A stretch of 64,000 nt of DNA from Caenimonas sedimenti. Its GTDB lineage: Bacteria; Pseudomonadota; Gammaproteobacteria; Burkholderiales; Burkholderiaceae_C. The stretch covers positions 62,001 to 126,000 of the forward strand of contig NZ_VOBQ01000011.1 in NCBI RefSeq assembly GCF_007833165.1, in the 5' to 3' direction. Below are positions 1-8,612 of the stretch, one piece after another (position 1 is the first letter of the stretch; the number at the start of each line of letters is the position of its first letter). The notes under the pieces are model-generated. The model saw nothing but the letters and a program-made list of their open reading frames with translations, had not been told where the DNA came from and did no database searches. The translations under genes were made by a program, and so were the position numbers.

Positions 1-1
1 G

Positions 2-1633
2 GACAAGAACACCTTCCCACTGGTGTTCTATCGCGACAACTGCGCGGACATGGCCATCGCGGCGGAGGATTTCGACGGCGACTTCATCGCGAAGGCACAC
101 GGCCTGCTGATCTCCGGGACGCACCTGTCGCAGCCGCAGACCTACGCCGCCTGCCGCCGCGCGATGGCGCTGGCGCGCGAACGCGGCACCCGCGTCGTCC
201 TCGACATCGACTACCGCCCCGTGCTCTGGGGGTTGACCAGCCCCGGCCTCGGCGAGCAGCGCTTCGTGCCCTCCGACCAGGTCAGTGCGCACCTGCAGAC
301 CGTGGTGGCCGAATGCGACCTGATCGTCGGCACCGAGGAGGAGATCCACATCGCCGGCGGCAGCGAAAACACGCTGGCGGCCCTGCGGCGGCTGCGCGAA
401 CTCAGCGCCGCCACACTGGTGGTCAAGCGCGGGCCCATGGGCTGCGTCGTATTCGAGGGCGCGATCCCCGGCGACATCGAGCAGGGGCTGCGCGGTCCCG
501 GCTTCCCTGTGGAGGTGTTCAACGTCCTCGGCGCCGGCGATGCGTTCATGGCCGGCTTCCTGCGCGGCTGGCTGCGCAACGAACCCCTGGCCAGCTGCTG
601 CGCCTGGGCCAACGCCTGCGGCGCGCTGGTGGTGTCCCGCCACGGCTGCGCGCCCGCGATGGCCAGCTGGGATGAACTGCAACGCTTCATCGCCCAGGGC
701 TCCCCCACGCGGCGGCTGCGCGAGGACGCGCAGCTCGAGCACTTCCATCGCGTGACCACCCGCACCCGGCACTGGGGCGAACTGGTGGTCCTGGCCTTCG
801 ACCACCGGGTGCAGCTGGAAGAGATTGCGGCGCGGCACGGCGCCGGCGACGAGCGCATCCGGCAGTTCAAGCAGCTCATCGCCGATGGCGCCCGGCAAGG
901 CGCCGCGGGCCGGGCTGGCGCGGGTGTCATCCTCGACGGTCGGTTCGGCGAAGACGTGCTGCCCACCGTCACCGGGCGCGGTCTGTGGATCGCGCGGCCG
1001 GTGGAACTGCCCGGCTCGCGTCCGCTCGCCTTCGAAGCCGGCGACGAACTCGCCTTGCGGATGCGGGAATGGCCGGCCGAACACGTGGCCAAGTGCCTGG
1101 TCAGCTATCACCCGCTGGACGAGGCGGCCATGCGCGCCGCGCAGGTCGCGCGCATGCACCAGCTGCAGGCCGCCTGCATCGCGACCGGCCACGAGTTGCT
1201 GCTGGAAGTGATCCCCCCACGCGACCTGGGCCGCGACGCCGGCACGCTGGCGGCCGCCCTGCAACAGATCTACCAGGCCGGCATCCGGCCCGACTGGTGG
1301 AAGCTGCCGCCCGGCGACAGCGACGCCGAGTGGGAGCAGCTCAGCGCCGTCATCCAGCGCAACGACCCGCACTGCCGCGGCGTCCTGGTGCTGGGCCTGG
1401 AAGCGAGCGAGGACGTCCTGGAGCGCAGCTTCCGCATCGCCGCGCCGCACCCCATCTGCCGCGGCTTCGCGGTGGGCCGCTCGATCTTCGCCGAGGCGGC
1501 CGCGCAGTGGTTCGCGGGCGGCATGAGCGACGCCGAGGTGGTGGACGACATCGCACTGCGTTACCGGCGGCTCATCGCCCGCTGGGACGAAGCCCGCGCC
1601 GGGCTGGGCGAATCACTGGCATCCGTTTTTTGA
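2..1633 (+). CDS. iolC: 5-dehydro-2-deoxygluconokinase fused to DUF2090 domain (5' end outside window)
   Basis: PfkB/ribokinase-family sugar kinase. In myo-inositol catabolism IolC phosphorylates 5-dehydro-2-deoxy-D-gluconate in the cytoplasm. The frame is open from base 2, so the N-terminus lies upstream; the fragment begins with the family-typical stretch around FYRDNCADMAI. The PfkB signature NVLGAGDAFMAGF lies near residue 170 of the fragment. After about residue 235 comes a second domain of roughly 300 residues matching the DUF2090 (aldolase-like) half known from long proteobacterial IolC proteins. It heads the operon visible here, and the next gene starts 16 nt downstream. The kinase-DUF2090 fusion is well supported; the exact substrate is inferred because no other iol gene is in view. 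Confidence 0.85.
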   Translation, partial: DKNTFPLVFYRDNCADMAIAAEDFDGDFIAKAHGLLISGTHLSQPQTYAACRRAMALARERGTRVVLDIDYRPVLWGLTSPGLGEQRFVPSDQVSAHLQTVVAECDLIVGTEEEIHIAGGSENTLAALRRLRELSAATLVVKRGPMGCVVFEGAIPGDIEQGLRGPGFPVEVFNVLGAGDAFMAGFLRGWLRNEPLASCCAWANACGALVVSRHGCAPAMASWDELQRFIAQGSPTRRLREDAQLEHFHRVTTRTRHWGELVVLAFDHRVQLEEIAARHGAGDERIRQFKQLIADGARQGAAGRAGAGVILDGRFGEDVLPTVTGRGLWIARPVELPGSRPLAFEAGDELALRMREWPAEHVAKCLVSYHPLDEAAMRAAQVARMHQLQAACIATGHELLLEVIPPRDLGRDAGTLAAALQQIYQAGIRPDWWKLPPGDSDAEWEQLSAVIQRNDPHCRGVLVLGLEASEDVLERSFRIAAPHPICRGFAVGRSIFAEAAAQWFAGGMSDAEVVDDIALRYRRLIARWDEARAGLGESLASVF

Positions 1634-1649
1634 CAAGGCAGGACACAAC

Positions 1650-2552
1650 ATGACGACACGCATCGGATTCATCGGCATCGGGATGATGGGCCACGGGATG
1701 GCGAAGAATCTCCTGGCCAAGGGCTTCCCGCTCACCTTCAAGGCCAACCGCAACCGCAGCAATCTCGAGGACCTGTTGGCCGCCGGCGCGCAGGAGGCGA
1801 AGACCAACGCCGATTGCGCGCGCGCCGCGGACGTGGTGTTCATCTGCGTGACGGGCTCCCCGCAGGTGGAGGAGATCGTCTACGGCCCGCAAGGCCTGCT
1901 GGAAGCGGCGCGCGCCGGCCTGGTGGTCGTCGACACCTCGACGGCGGAGCCCGCGTCCACCGCGAAGGTCCGCAACGACCTCGCGGCCAAGGGCGTGAAG
2001 TTCATCGATGCTCCGCTGGCGCGCACGCCGAAGGAAGCCGAGGAAGGCCGACTCAACACCATGGTGGGCGCCGAGGCCGCGGACTTCGAGGCACTGCAAC
2101 CTGTCCTGAAGGCGTTCTGCGAGAACGTGTTCCACGTCGGACCGCCCGGCAGCGGCCACGTGCTGAAGCTGGTGAACAACATGATGGCCATGAGCTTCGC
2201 GGCCTGCACCGCCGAGGCCTTCGCCGTGGCCGCGAAGGCGGGCGTCAACCTGAACAGCCTGTACGACGTGATCTCCGCCGGCGGCGTCAACAACGGCATC
2301 TTCCAGATGATGTGCACGAAGATGCTGAAGGAAGGCGACCTCACCGGCATGAAGTTCGGCATCGCCAACGCGCAGAAAGACCTGCGCTACTACACCCATC
2401 TGGCCGAAATGCTGCCCGTCGCGTCCTTCATGGGCGAGGCGGCGCACCAGAGTTTCGTGCAGGCCGCCAACCTGGGATTCAGCGACAAGCTGATCGCCTC
2501 GCTGTTCGAGGCGCAGGAAAAGGCCAGCAACGTCCGCATCGTTCCCCGCTAA
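1650..2552 (+). CDS. NAD(P)-dependent oxidoreductase, 3-hydroxyisobutyrate dehydrogenase family
   Basis: Beta-hydroxyacid dehydrogenase of 300 residues, the usual family length. The N-terminal Rossmann motif GFIGIGMMGHG (residues 6-16) binds the dinucleotide. The C-terminal helical domain opens with GSGHVLKLVNNMM, where K173 and N177 occupy the catalytic Lys/Asn positions of the family. It would oxidise a 3-hydroxy acid or related polyol-derived acid in the cytoplasm. The ATG follows AGGA in GGCAGGACACAAC. It lies 16 nt after the iolC-type gene and 34 nt before the binding-protein genes, so it is probably co-transcribed with a carbohydrate/acid uptake system. The substrate cannot be read from the sequence; 2-hydroxy-3-oxopropionate reductase is an alternative. 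Confidence 0.85.
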   Translation: MTTRIGFIGIGMMGHGMAKNLLAKGFPLTFKANRNRSNLEDLLAAGAQEAKTNADCARAADVVFICVTGSPQVEEIVYGPQGLLEAARAGLVVVDTSTAEPASTAKVRNDLAAKGVKFIDAPLARTPKEAEEGRLNTMVGAEAADFEALQPVLKAFCENVFHVGPPGSGHVLKLVNNMMAMSFAACTAEAFAVAAKAGVNLNSLYDVISAGGVNNGIFQMMCTKMLKEGDLTGMKFGIANAQKDLRYYTHLAEMLPVASFMGEAAHQSFVQAANLGFSDKLIASLFEAQEKASNVRIVPR

Positions 2553-2586
2553 CCATCCCCAAATTCAACGAGGCAAGGAGACAACC

Positions 2587-3900
2587 ATGAGCGATTCCAA
2601 GACCCCTTCACGCCGCTCGGTGCTGAAGCAATCCGCACTGGCCCTGGCCGGCGCGGGCCTGTACGGCGCGGCGCCCTTCTACGGCCCCTGGAAACACAAC
2701 CATGCCTGGGCCCAGGCGGCGCAGAAGAAGCCGCTGGTCATCGGCCTGACGATGGACGCCTCGGGCCAGTACGCGGCCTCGGGTGGCGAGGAGCGCCTCG
2801 GCGCAATGATGGCCATCAAGGAGTTCAACGACAAGGGCGGTGTGCTCGGCCGGCGCATCGAGGCGATCCACATGGACACCGAGACCACGCCCGCCACCGG
2901 CTCGCGCGTGGCGGAACGCATGATCACCCGCAACGAGGCGGCCTTCATGATCGGCGCCGTGCACTCCGGCGTGGCCAACGCGATCTCGCAGGTGGCGCAG
3001 AAGTACGGCGCGATCTTCATGAACACCAACTCCAGTTCGCCGACGGAAGCCGGCAAGGACTGCCACCGCGTCAAGTTCGTGTGGGACGGCAACGGCGCCA
3101 ACTTCTCGCAGGCGATCGTCAAGAACGCGATCAAGACCAGTGGGCGCAATTGGGTGCTGATGACCAACGACTACGTCTGGGGCCACAACACCTCGAAGGC
3201 GACGCGCGCAGTGGTCGAAGCCAACGGCGGCCGCATCGTCGACGAACTGCTGGTGCCGCAGAACACGCGCGACTTCTCCGCCTACCTGCTCAAGCTGCAG
3301 CAGATGAAGCCGGCCGTGGTGGCCACCGCGGTGGGCGGTGACGACATCAAGGCCCTGCGGCAGCAGGTGGTGCAGCTCAAGATGCACCAGTCCATCGCCT
3401 GGATCAACAACCAGCAGGACTGGCCGGACGTGTACGGCCTGGGCCCGGAGGCCATCTTCGGCGTGTTCGGCACCACCTGGTACTGGCGCCTCAACCTGCC
3501 GGGTGTGAAGGAGTTCGTGGCCGCCTACCAGAAGCAGTACCCGGGCATGGCGATCCGCGTGCCGGGCAACGTGTACCACAACGCCTACATGGCCACGCGC
3601 GAACTGCTGCGTTGCGTGGAAGAGGCCGGCACCACCAACAACATCGCGGTCATCAAGAAGCTGGAAGGCCGGCAGATGAAGGCAGCGGACCGGCTGCAGC
3701 ACCACGACGCCTGGATCGACCCGGCGACGCACCAGTGCCAGCAGACCATCTACATGGCCTCGTACAACGAACAGCAGGCCGAGCGCGACGACATCTACAA
3801 GATCCTGTCCAACATCGACCCGAAGGAAGTGATGGACAAGGATGCGCCGGGCGCCTGCAAGCTCGAGAGCTACGAGTCGACCCCGAGTTACGAAGCCTAG
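2587..3900 (+). CDS. ABC transporter substrate-binding protein, branched-chain amino acid/urea type, Tat-exported
   Basis: Periplasmic binding protein of the Peripla_BP_6 (type I) fold, 437 residues. The N-terminus has a twin-arginine signal (SRRSVLKQ, residues 9-16), a hydrophobic alanine-rich stretch and a likely cleavage after AWAQA near residue 43. The mature part begins KKPLVIGLTMDASGQYAASG, the typical first strand and ligand loop. It delivers an unknown ligand to a LivH-type permease encoded downstream. A strong AAGGAG precedes the ATG. The next gene (3922-5202) is a close tandem paralogue sharing long blocks such as SSSPTEAGKDCHR. The intact C-terminal tail (DIYKILSNIDPKEVM) shows what the paralogue has lost. 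Family assignment is firm, ligand unknown. Confidence 0.85.
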   Translation: MSDSKTPSRRSVLKQSALALAGAGLYGAAPFYGPWKHNHAWAQAAQKKPLVIGLTMDASGQYAASGGEERLGAMMAIKEFNDKGGVLGRRIEAIHMDTETTPATGSRVAERMITRNEAAFMIGAVHSGVANAISQVAQKYGAIFMNTNSSSPTEAGKDCHRVKFVWDGNGANFSQAIVKNAIKTSGRNWVLMTNDYVWGHNTSKATRAVVEANGGRIVDELLVPQNTRDFSAYLLKLQQMKPAVVATAVGGDDIKALRQQVVQLKMHQSIAWINNQQDWPDVYGLGPEAIFGVFGTTWYWRLNLPGVKEFVAAYQKQYPGMAIRVPGNVYHNAYMATRELLRCVEEAGTTNNIAVIKKLEGRQMKAADRLQHHDAWIDPATHQCQQTIYMASYNEQQAERDDIYKILSNIDPKEVMDKDAPGACKLESYESTPSYEA

Positions 3901-3921
3901 CCACCTCCGAAGGAGCCCACC

Positions 3922-5202
3922 ATGCCTGCCATGCCAAGGCGGCGCGTCCTGCGCCGCGCGGGCGCAGCCGCGCTCGGATTCCTGGGTCCCTGGTCCACGC
4001 ATCACGCCTGGGCCCAGGCGAAACGCAAGAGGCCGTTGCTGATCGGCCTGACCACGGATGACAGCGGCCAATACGCCGCCAGCGGTCAGGACGAACAGCG
4101 CGGCATCCGCATGGCGATCGCCGAAGCCAACGAGCGCGGCGGCGTGCTCGGCCGCCAGATCGAGACGGTGCAGGCCGACACCGGCGGTGACCCGGTCAAG
4201 GCGGCGGGCGTGGCGCAGCGCATGGTGGTGGACCAGGAGGTCAACTTCCTGATCGGCGCGGTGCATTCCGGGGCAGCCAGCGCGATCTCCAAACTCGCGC
4301 AGCAGTACGGCGTCGTCTACCTCAACTCCAACTCCAGCTCGCCGACGGAAGCCGGCAAGGACTGCCACCGCACCAAGTTCGTGTGGGACGGCAACGGCAC
4401 CAATTTCTCCACGGCCATCGTGCGAGGTGCCATGACGGGGTTCGGACGCGATTGGGTCCTGGTGACCAGCGATTACCTGTGGGGCCACAACACCGCCAAG
4501 GGCATCCGCGCCATCGTGGAAGCCAATGGTGGCAAGGTGATCCAGGAACTCATCGTGCCGCAGAACGCCCGCGACTTCAGTGAGGTCTTGAAGCGCCTCG
4601 CCGTCCTGAAGCCGGGCGTGGTGGGCACCGCCGTCGGCGGCGACGACCTGAAGGCGCTGCGCGACCAGGTGCGCAAGGCCGGCCTGGACCGCGGCTGCGC
4701 CTGGATCAACAACCAGCAGGACTGGCCCGACGTCTACGGCACGGGCAAGGACGCCCTCTTCGGCATCTTTGGCACCACCTGGTACTGGGCGCTGGCCCTG
4801 CCCGGCGTCACGCAGTTCGTCGAACGTTACCGCGCCTTCAACCCCGGCTACCGCATCAAGGTGCCGGGCAACGTCTACTACAACGGCTACATGGCGACGC
4901 GCGAGTTGCTCCGCGCCGTGGAGCGCGTGGGCACCACGAACAACCTGAAGGTGATCCGCGAGCTGGAGAACCTGCGGGTGCCGGCGCGCGACCGCATGCA
5001 GCACCACGACGCCTGGATGAACCCGCAGACGCACCAGCTGCAGCAGACCATCTAAATGGCGTCCTCCAACAGCCGGCCGCGCGACCCGGACGACCTGTAC
5101 CGCATCCTGGGCATGCAGAAGCCGGAAGAGGTGGAGGACCGCGCCGCGCCGGCCGCCTGCCAGCTCGAACCCTATTCCGCCACCCCCAGCCACGAGCTAT
5201 AA
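3922..5202 (+). pseudogene. Second ABC substrate-binding protein, interrupted by a premature TAA near the 3' end
   Basis: Tandem paralogue of the preceding binding protein, with its own twin-arginine leader (PRRRVLRR) and AWAQA cleavage region. The frame stops at TAA 5053-5055 after 377 residues. The same frame then continues for 48 codons to a second stop at 5200-5202, and that tail aligns with the C-terminus of the intact paralogue (MASSNSRPRDPDDLYRILGM against MASYNEQQAERDDIYKILSN). At the stop the paralogue has TAC (Tyr) in CAGACCATCTACATGGCC, so one C-to-A change explains the break. The product may be a slightly shortened but still folded protein, a decaying copy, or a sequencing error. 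A GAAGGAG ribosome site precedes the ATG and the permease gene starts 14 nt after the second stop. Confidence 0.8.
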
Positions 5203-5216
5203 CGGAAACACCGACC

Positions 5217-6146
5217 ATGGATTGGCTGCTGGCCCTGCTCCCCCACCTCGTCAACGGCATCTCGCTGGGGCTGCTGTTCGCCCTGATCGCGCTCGGCTTC
5301 ATGCTGATCGTGGGCGTGATGGAGACGATCAACCTGGCGCACGGCTCGCTGTTCGCGCTGGGCATGTATTTCGCCCTGTTCTTCGTCTCGCCGCAGCTCG
5401 GATGGTTTCCCAACCTGCAGGCCGCGTACATGAGCCTGCCGCTGGGCACGCGCTACCTGGTCGCCCTGCTGCTCGCGCCGTTGTTCGTGGGCATCTTCGG
5501 CATGCTGCTGGAGCTGTGCATGCGGCGCACCTATGGGCGCGACCCGCTCTATGGGCTGCTGCTCACCTTCGGCGCGGCGCTGGTGATCGAAGAAGGCATT
5601 CGCCTGATCTGGGGGTCCACCGAGAAGCAGCTGCAACTGCCCGAGGTGATTTCCGGCGCCTTCCTGATCGGTGACCTGATCTACTCGAAGTACCGCCTCT
5701 TCGCGAGCGGCTTCGCGGTGTTCGCCATCTTCGGCCTCTGGCTGTTCCTGGAGAAGACGCCCTACGGCGCCATCATCAAGGCCGGGGCGCATGACAGCGA
5801 AATGGTGCGCGCGCTGGGCGTGAACCTGCCGAAGCTGCGCCTGCTGGTGTTCGCCATCGGCGTCGGGCTGGCGGCCATCGCCGGCGTGGTGATGGCGCCG
5901 ATCTGGGGCATCCGGCCGCACGTGGGCGTGGATGCGGTGGTGCCGGCCTTCCTGATCATCGTGCTGGGGGGCGTCGGATCGCTTTGGGGCGCGGTCATTG
6001 CCGGGTTGATGGTGGGCATCGTGGTCGGCCTGACCGGCGCCTATGCGTCTGAATGGTCCCTGGTGTCCATGTACCTGTTGTTCATTGCCGTCGTGACCTT
6101 CCGGTCCCGCGGCCTGTTCGGAAAGAAGAGCGTGCTCGATGTCTGA
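5217..6146 (+). CDS. Branched-chain amino acid type ABC transporter permease (LivH-like)
   Basis: Inner-membrane permease of 309 residues with about eight hydrophobic segments. The start (NGISLGLLFALIALGFML, then the METINLAHGSLFALG block) is the LivH signature, and VLGGVGSLWGAVIAGLMVG near residue 255 is the conserved C-terminal motif. It would form half of the translocation channel for the ligand bound by the preceding one or two binding proteins. No LivM permease and no LivG/LivF ATPase occurs nearby in this window; they would have to lie upstream of base 1 or elsewhere. Its last 8 bases overlap the start of the next gene, indicating translational coupling. Confidence 0.85.
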   Translation: MDWLLALLPHLVNGISLGLLFALIALGFMLIVGVMETINLAHGSLFALGMYFALFFVSPQLGWFPNLQAAYMSLPLGTRYLVALLLAPLFVGIFGMLLELCMRRTYGRDPLYGLLLTFGAALVIEEGIRLIWGSTEKQLQLPEVISGAFLIGDLIYSKYRLFASGFAVFAIFGLWLFLEKTPYGAIIKAGAHDSEMVRALGVNLPKLRLLVFAIGVGLAAIAGVVMAPIWGIRPHVGVDAVVPAFLIIVLGGVGSLWGAVIAGLMVGIVVGLTGAYASEWSLVSMYLLFIAVVTFRSRGLFGKKSVLDV

Positions 6147-6888
6147 AGGCGTGCTGCAAGGCAAGGTCGCCCTGGTCACCGGCGCGGCCGGCACCATGGG
6201 GCTGGCCGTGGTGAAGTTTCTGCTGGAGGATGGCTGCAAGATCGCGCTCGTGGATGTGAACGAGCGCCGCACGCGCGAGCTGGCCGAACAACTGGGCCCG
6301 AAGGCGCGGGCTTTCTGCTTCGACATCAGCGACGCGCAAGCCGCGCGTGCCGGGCACGAGGCCATCGCCGCCGCGCTCGGCCCCGTGGACATCCTCGTCA
6401 ACAACGCCGGCATCCTGTCGAACAACAAGGCCGAAGCGACGGACGCCGCCGAGTGGCGCCGCGTGCTCGGCGCCAATCTCGACGGCGCCTTCTACCTGGC
6501 GCAATGCGTGCTGCCCGCGATGAAGTCACGGCGCTGGGGCCGCATCATCAACACCAGTTCGCTCGCGGCGAAGACGGGTGGCCTGACGGCGGGCACGGCG
6601 TACTCGGTGTCCAAGGGCGCGCTGGCCTCGCTCACGTTCTCGCTGGCCCGCGAGCTCGCGCCGCACGGCGTCACGGCCAATGCCATCTCGCCGGCCTACG
6701 TGAAGACGCCGATGATCACCGAGCAGCTCAACGAGGAGCAGCGGCAGAAGCTGCTGAAGGACATTCCCGTTGGCCGGTTCTGCGAACCGGAGGAGTTCGC
6801 CCACGTCGTGCGCTTCCTCGCCTCGCCGCTGGCCGGCTTCATCACCGGCGAGGTCATCGACCTCAACGGTGGCTTGCTGATGGACTGA
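6139..6888 (+). CDS. SDR-family NAD(P)-dependent oxidoreductase (first of two)
   Basis: Classical short-chain dehydrogenase of 249 residues. The cofactor motif TGAAGTMG sits near residues 14-21, NNAG follows strand 4, and the catalytic Y155-SVS-K159 is preceded by the Ser-containing INTSSLA. It reduces or oxidises a hydroxyl/keto substrate, plausibly a sugar or polyol intermediate given the kinase, dehydrogenase and transport genes upstream. The ATG lies inside the end of the permease gene (8-nt overlap), and the next SDR starts 4 nt after the stop. It is often labelled 3-oxoacyl-ACP reductase by similarity, but the operon context favours a catabolic role. Confidence 0.85.
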   Translation: MSEGVLQGKVALVTGAAGTMGLAVVKFLLEDGCKIALVDVNERRTRELAEQLGPKARAFCFDISDAQAARAGHEAIAAALGPVDILVNNAGILSNNKAEATDAAEWRRVLGANLDGAFYLAQCVLPAMKSRRWGRIINTSSLAAKTGGLTAGTAYSVSKGALASLTFSLARELAPHGVTANAISPAYVKTPMITEQLNEEQRQKLLKDIPVGRFCEPEEFAHVVRFLASPLAGFITGEVIDLNGGLLMD

Positions 6889-6892
6889 AGCC

Positions 6893-7705
6893 ATGGCGGT
6901 CATTCCCCCCCGCATCGATTTCGCCCGCGAACTCACCGGCCTGTTCGACCTGCAAGGCAAGGTCGCCTATGTGCCCGGCGGCTATGGCGGCATCGGCGAG
7001 GCCATCGCCTGGGCGCTGGCGCTCGCGGGCGCGAAGGTGGCCGTCTCCGGACGCGACCCGCGCAAGGCGGAAGCCATGGCCGCCAGCCTCGCGGCGGCCG
7101 GCCACGGTGCGCTGGGCCTCGCCATGGACGCGCATTCCGTCGCCGACATCCGTTCCTCGGTGGACGCAGTGGCCGGGCACTGGGGCCGCTTCGACGTGCT
7201 GGTCAACTGCATCGGAATCCAGAAGGAGCAGGCACTGCTGGAAGTCACCGAGGAAACCTTCGACGAGATGCTCGCGGTGAACCTGAAGTCGGCGATGTTC
7301 CTCGCGCAGTCCGCCGCCAGGCACCAGATCGCCGGCGGCCGTGGCGGCGCGCAGGTGCACCTGCTGTCGGTGCGGGCGCAACTGGGCTTGCGCGGCCGCG
7401 GCTACTCCGCCTATTGCAGCACCAAGGGCGGCCTCGTGATGCTGATCCGGCAGCACGCCAGCGAACTCGCTCCGCACGGCATCACGGTCAACGGCATCGC
7501 GCCGACGGTCGTGCGGACTGAGATGGCGACGCATTGGCTGGAGAACCCGAAGACGCGGGCCCAGGTGCTCGATCGGATCCCGCTCGGCCGCGTGGCGGAT
7601 CCCAAGGATGTCGCTGGCGCGGCCCTTTTCTTCGCCGGCCCCGGCGCGACTTTCATCACAGGGCAGGTGCTGTATATCGACGGCGGGATCACAGCATCGC
7701 AATAG
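6893..7705 (+). CDS. SDR-family NAD(P)-dependent oxidoreductase (second of two)
   Basis: Classical SDR of 270 residues, paralogous to its upstream neighbour but with an N-terminal extension of about 20 residues. The cofactor loop reads PGGYGGIG instead of the canonical TGxxxGxG, NCIGIQ replaces NNAG, and the active site is the Ser in LLSVRAQLG plus Y174-CST-K178. The C-terminus ends in the usual ITGQVLYIDGG. It overlaps no gene, lies 4 nt after the previous stop, and appears to be the last gene of the operon. Substrate unknown. The altered Gly motif is still compatible with cofactor binding. Confidence 0.82.
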   Translation: MAVIPPRIDFARELTGLFDLQGKVAYVPGGYGGIGEAIAWALALAGAKVAVSGRDPRKAEAMAASLAAAGHGALGLAMDAHSVADIRSSVDAVAGHWGRFDVLVNCIGIQKEQALLEVTEETFDEMLAVNLKSAMFLAQSAARHQIAGGRGGAQVHLLSVRAQLGLRGRGYSAYCSTKGGLVMLIRQHASELAPHGITVNGIAPTVVRTEMATHWLENPKTRAQVLDRIPLGRVADPKDVAGAALFFAGPGATFITGQVLYIDGGITASQ

Positions 7706-7756
7706 AGTGCACGGCTTGGCCGGGCGTCTTCCCCAACGGTGCCTGTAACGGGATGT

Positions 7757-7777
7757 AGCCCGACTATAGTCCGGGCT
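7757..7777 (+). promoter_or_regulatory. Inverted repeat with a TATAGT -10-like hexamer
   Basis: AGCCCG (7757-7762) and CGGGCT (7772-7777) form a near-perfect palindrome around ACTATAGT, and TATAGT (7765-7770) resembles a sigma-70 -10 element. It lies in the 101-bp gap before the small membrane protein gene. No convincing -35 is seen 17 bp upstream. It could be a promoter with overlapping operator, or a hairpin marking the end of the upstream operon; it has no T-run. Confidence 0.35.
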
Positions 7778-7806
7778 GCATTGTGGTGGGGGAACAGCGC
7801 TTGCCG

Positions 7807-8202
7807 ATGAACACGTTGCCGGAGCCAGAAAAGGGCGGCTTGCCCATGGGCAAGATCCGCGCTGTCGCCATCCTGCTCGCGATCGCTGCCGTGGTCGTCT
7901 CCATCATGCGGGAGGAGCCGCAAAGCGCGACGAGCCGGGCGCCCAAGCCGCCGGTCGCCGCCGACTTCGAGGGCAACTGGCGCCGCGCCACCAACACCGA
8001 CCTGTCACGCACCATGGCCCTGGCCAGGATCGACGACTGCCCGGATCTCGCCTACCGCGCGCACAAGACCTCGCAGGGCCAGTTCCTGGTGTATTGCAGC
8101 AGCGACGGCGGCCGCCGCTGGGTTTCGTGGCTCGTGTGGACGGGCACGCAGAAGGTGCTCGGGCCGTTCGCGCCCGATCCATTGCTGCCGGTCCCGTTGT
8201 AG
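7807..8202 (+). CDS. Small membrane-anchored hypothetical protein
   Basis: Unrecognised protein of 131 residues. A hydrophobic helix (AVAILLAIAAVVVSI, about residues 18-33) follows a short charged N-terminus, suggesting a signal anchor with a periplasmic C-terminal part of about 95 residues. That part contains two Cys (DDCPDL and VYCSSDGG), which could form a disulfide, and several Trp. The start is uncertain: ATG 7807 has a distant GGGGGAA, and ATG 7846 has AAAGGG about 11 nt upstream; both keep the membrane helix. It stands alone, convergent with the RidA gene 7 nt away. No function is proposed. Confidence 0.55.
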   Translation: MNTLPEPEKGGLPMGKIRAVAILLAIAAVVVSIMREEPQSATSRAPKPPVAADFEGNWRRATNTDLSRTMALARIDDCPDLAYRAHKTSQGQFLVYCSSDGGRRWVSWLVWTGTQKVLGPFAPDPLLPVPL

Positions 8203-8209
8203 TTCGCTC

Positions 8210-8608
8210 TCAGGGCCGGTCTGGCGGCACCGGAATGACGGCGACCGCTTCCACCTCGAGCAGCAAGCCGAAGTGCAACGGCCCGGTCGGGACCACGGCC
8301 CGGCTGGGCCGCGCGGTGCCGATCCATTCCGCGTAGATCGCATTGAACGCTGGCCAGTGGTCGAGGCTGGCCAGGTACACCCGGACCTGCACCAGGTCGC
8401 TCGGCGAGCAGTCGAAGGCGGAGATCGCGGCGGCCACATTGGCGAGCACCTGCCTGGCCTGCTGTTCGAAGGGCGCACCGGTGAGCTTCTCGCCGGCCGG
8501 CGTGATCGGCAGCTGGCCCGAGACGAACACCAGGCCCTGGGCCAGGGTCGCATGGCTGTAGTGGCCGCCGGGCGCGGCCATGTCGGGGGAGTTGGCGTAG
8601 GTCGGCAT
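8210..8608 (-). CDS. RidA-family (YjgF/YER057c/UK114) protein
   Basis: Protein of 132 residues with the Rid fold signature. R103 in the PSRAVVPTG motif is the carboxylate-binding arginine needed for hydrolysis of reactive enamine/imine intermediates, and the C-terminal VEAVAVIP strand is typical. RidA proteins deaminate 2-aminoacrylate-type products of PLP enzymes in the cytoplasm. It lies directly downstream of a D-serine-dehydratase-like PLP enzyme on the same strand: that gene's TGA ends at 8613 and this ATG is at 8608. This pairing fits metabolic clean-up of the enamine made by the dehydratase. A TTG at 8611 is an alternative start. Confidence 0.82.
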   Translation of the reverse strand: MPTYANSPDMAAPGGHYSHATLAQGLVFVSGQLPITPAGEKLTGAPFEQQARQVLANVAAAISAFDCSPSDLVQVRVYLASLDHWPAFNAIYAEWIGTARPSRAVVPTGPLHFGLLLEVEAVAVIPVPPDRP

Positions 8609-8612
8609 CAAT

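Noticed and set aside
2608..5193. Minus-strand open frame of about 860 codons opposite the binding-protein genes
   Set aside because: The plus strand carries two aligned paralogues with Tat signals and ribosome sites; the antisense frame is a GC artefact.
5056..5202. Separate small gene starting at ATG right after the premature TAA
   Set aside because: Its sequence aligns with the C-terminal tail of the paralogous binding protein and it has no ribosome site of its own, so it is the remnant of the same gene.
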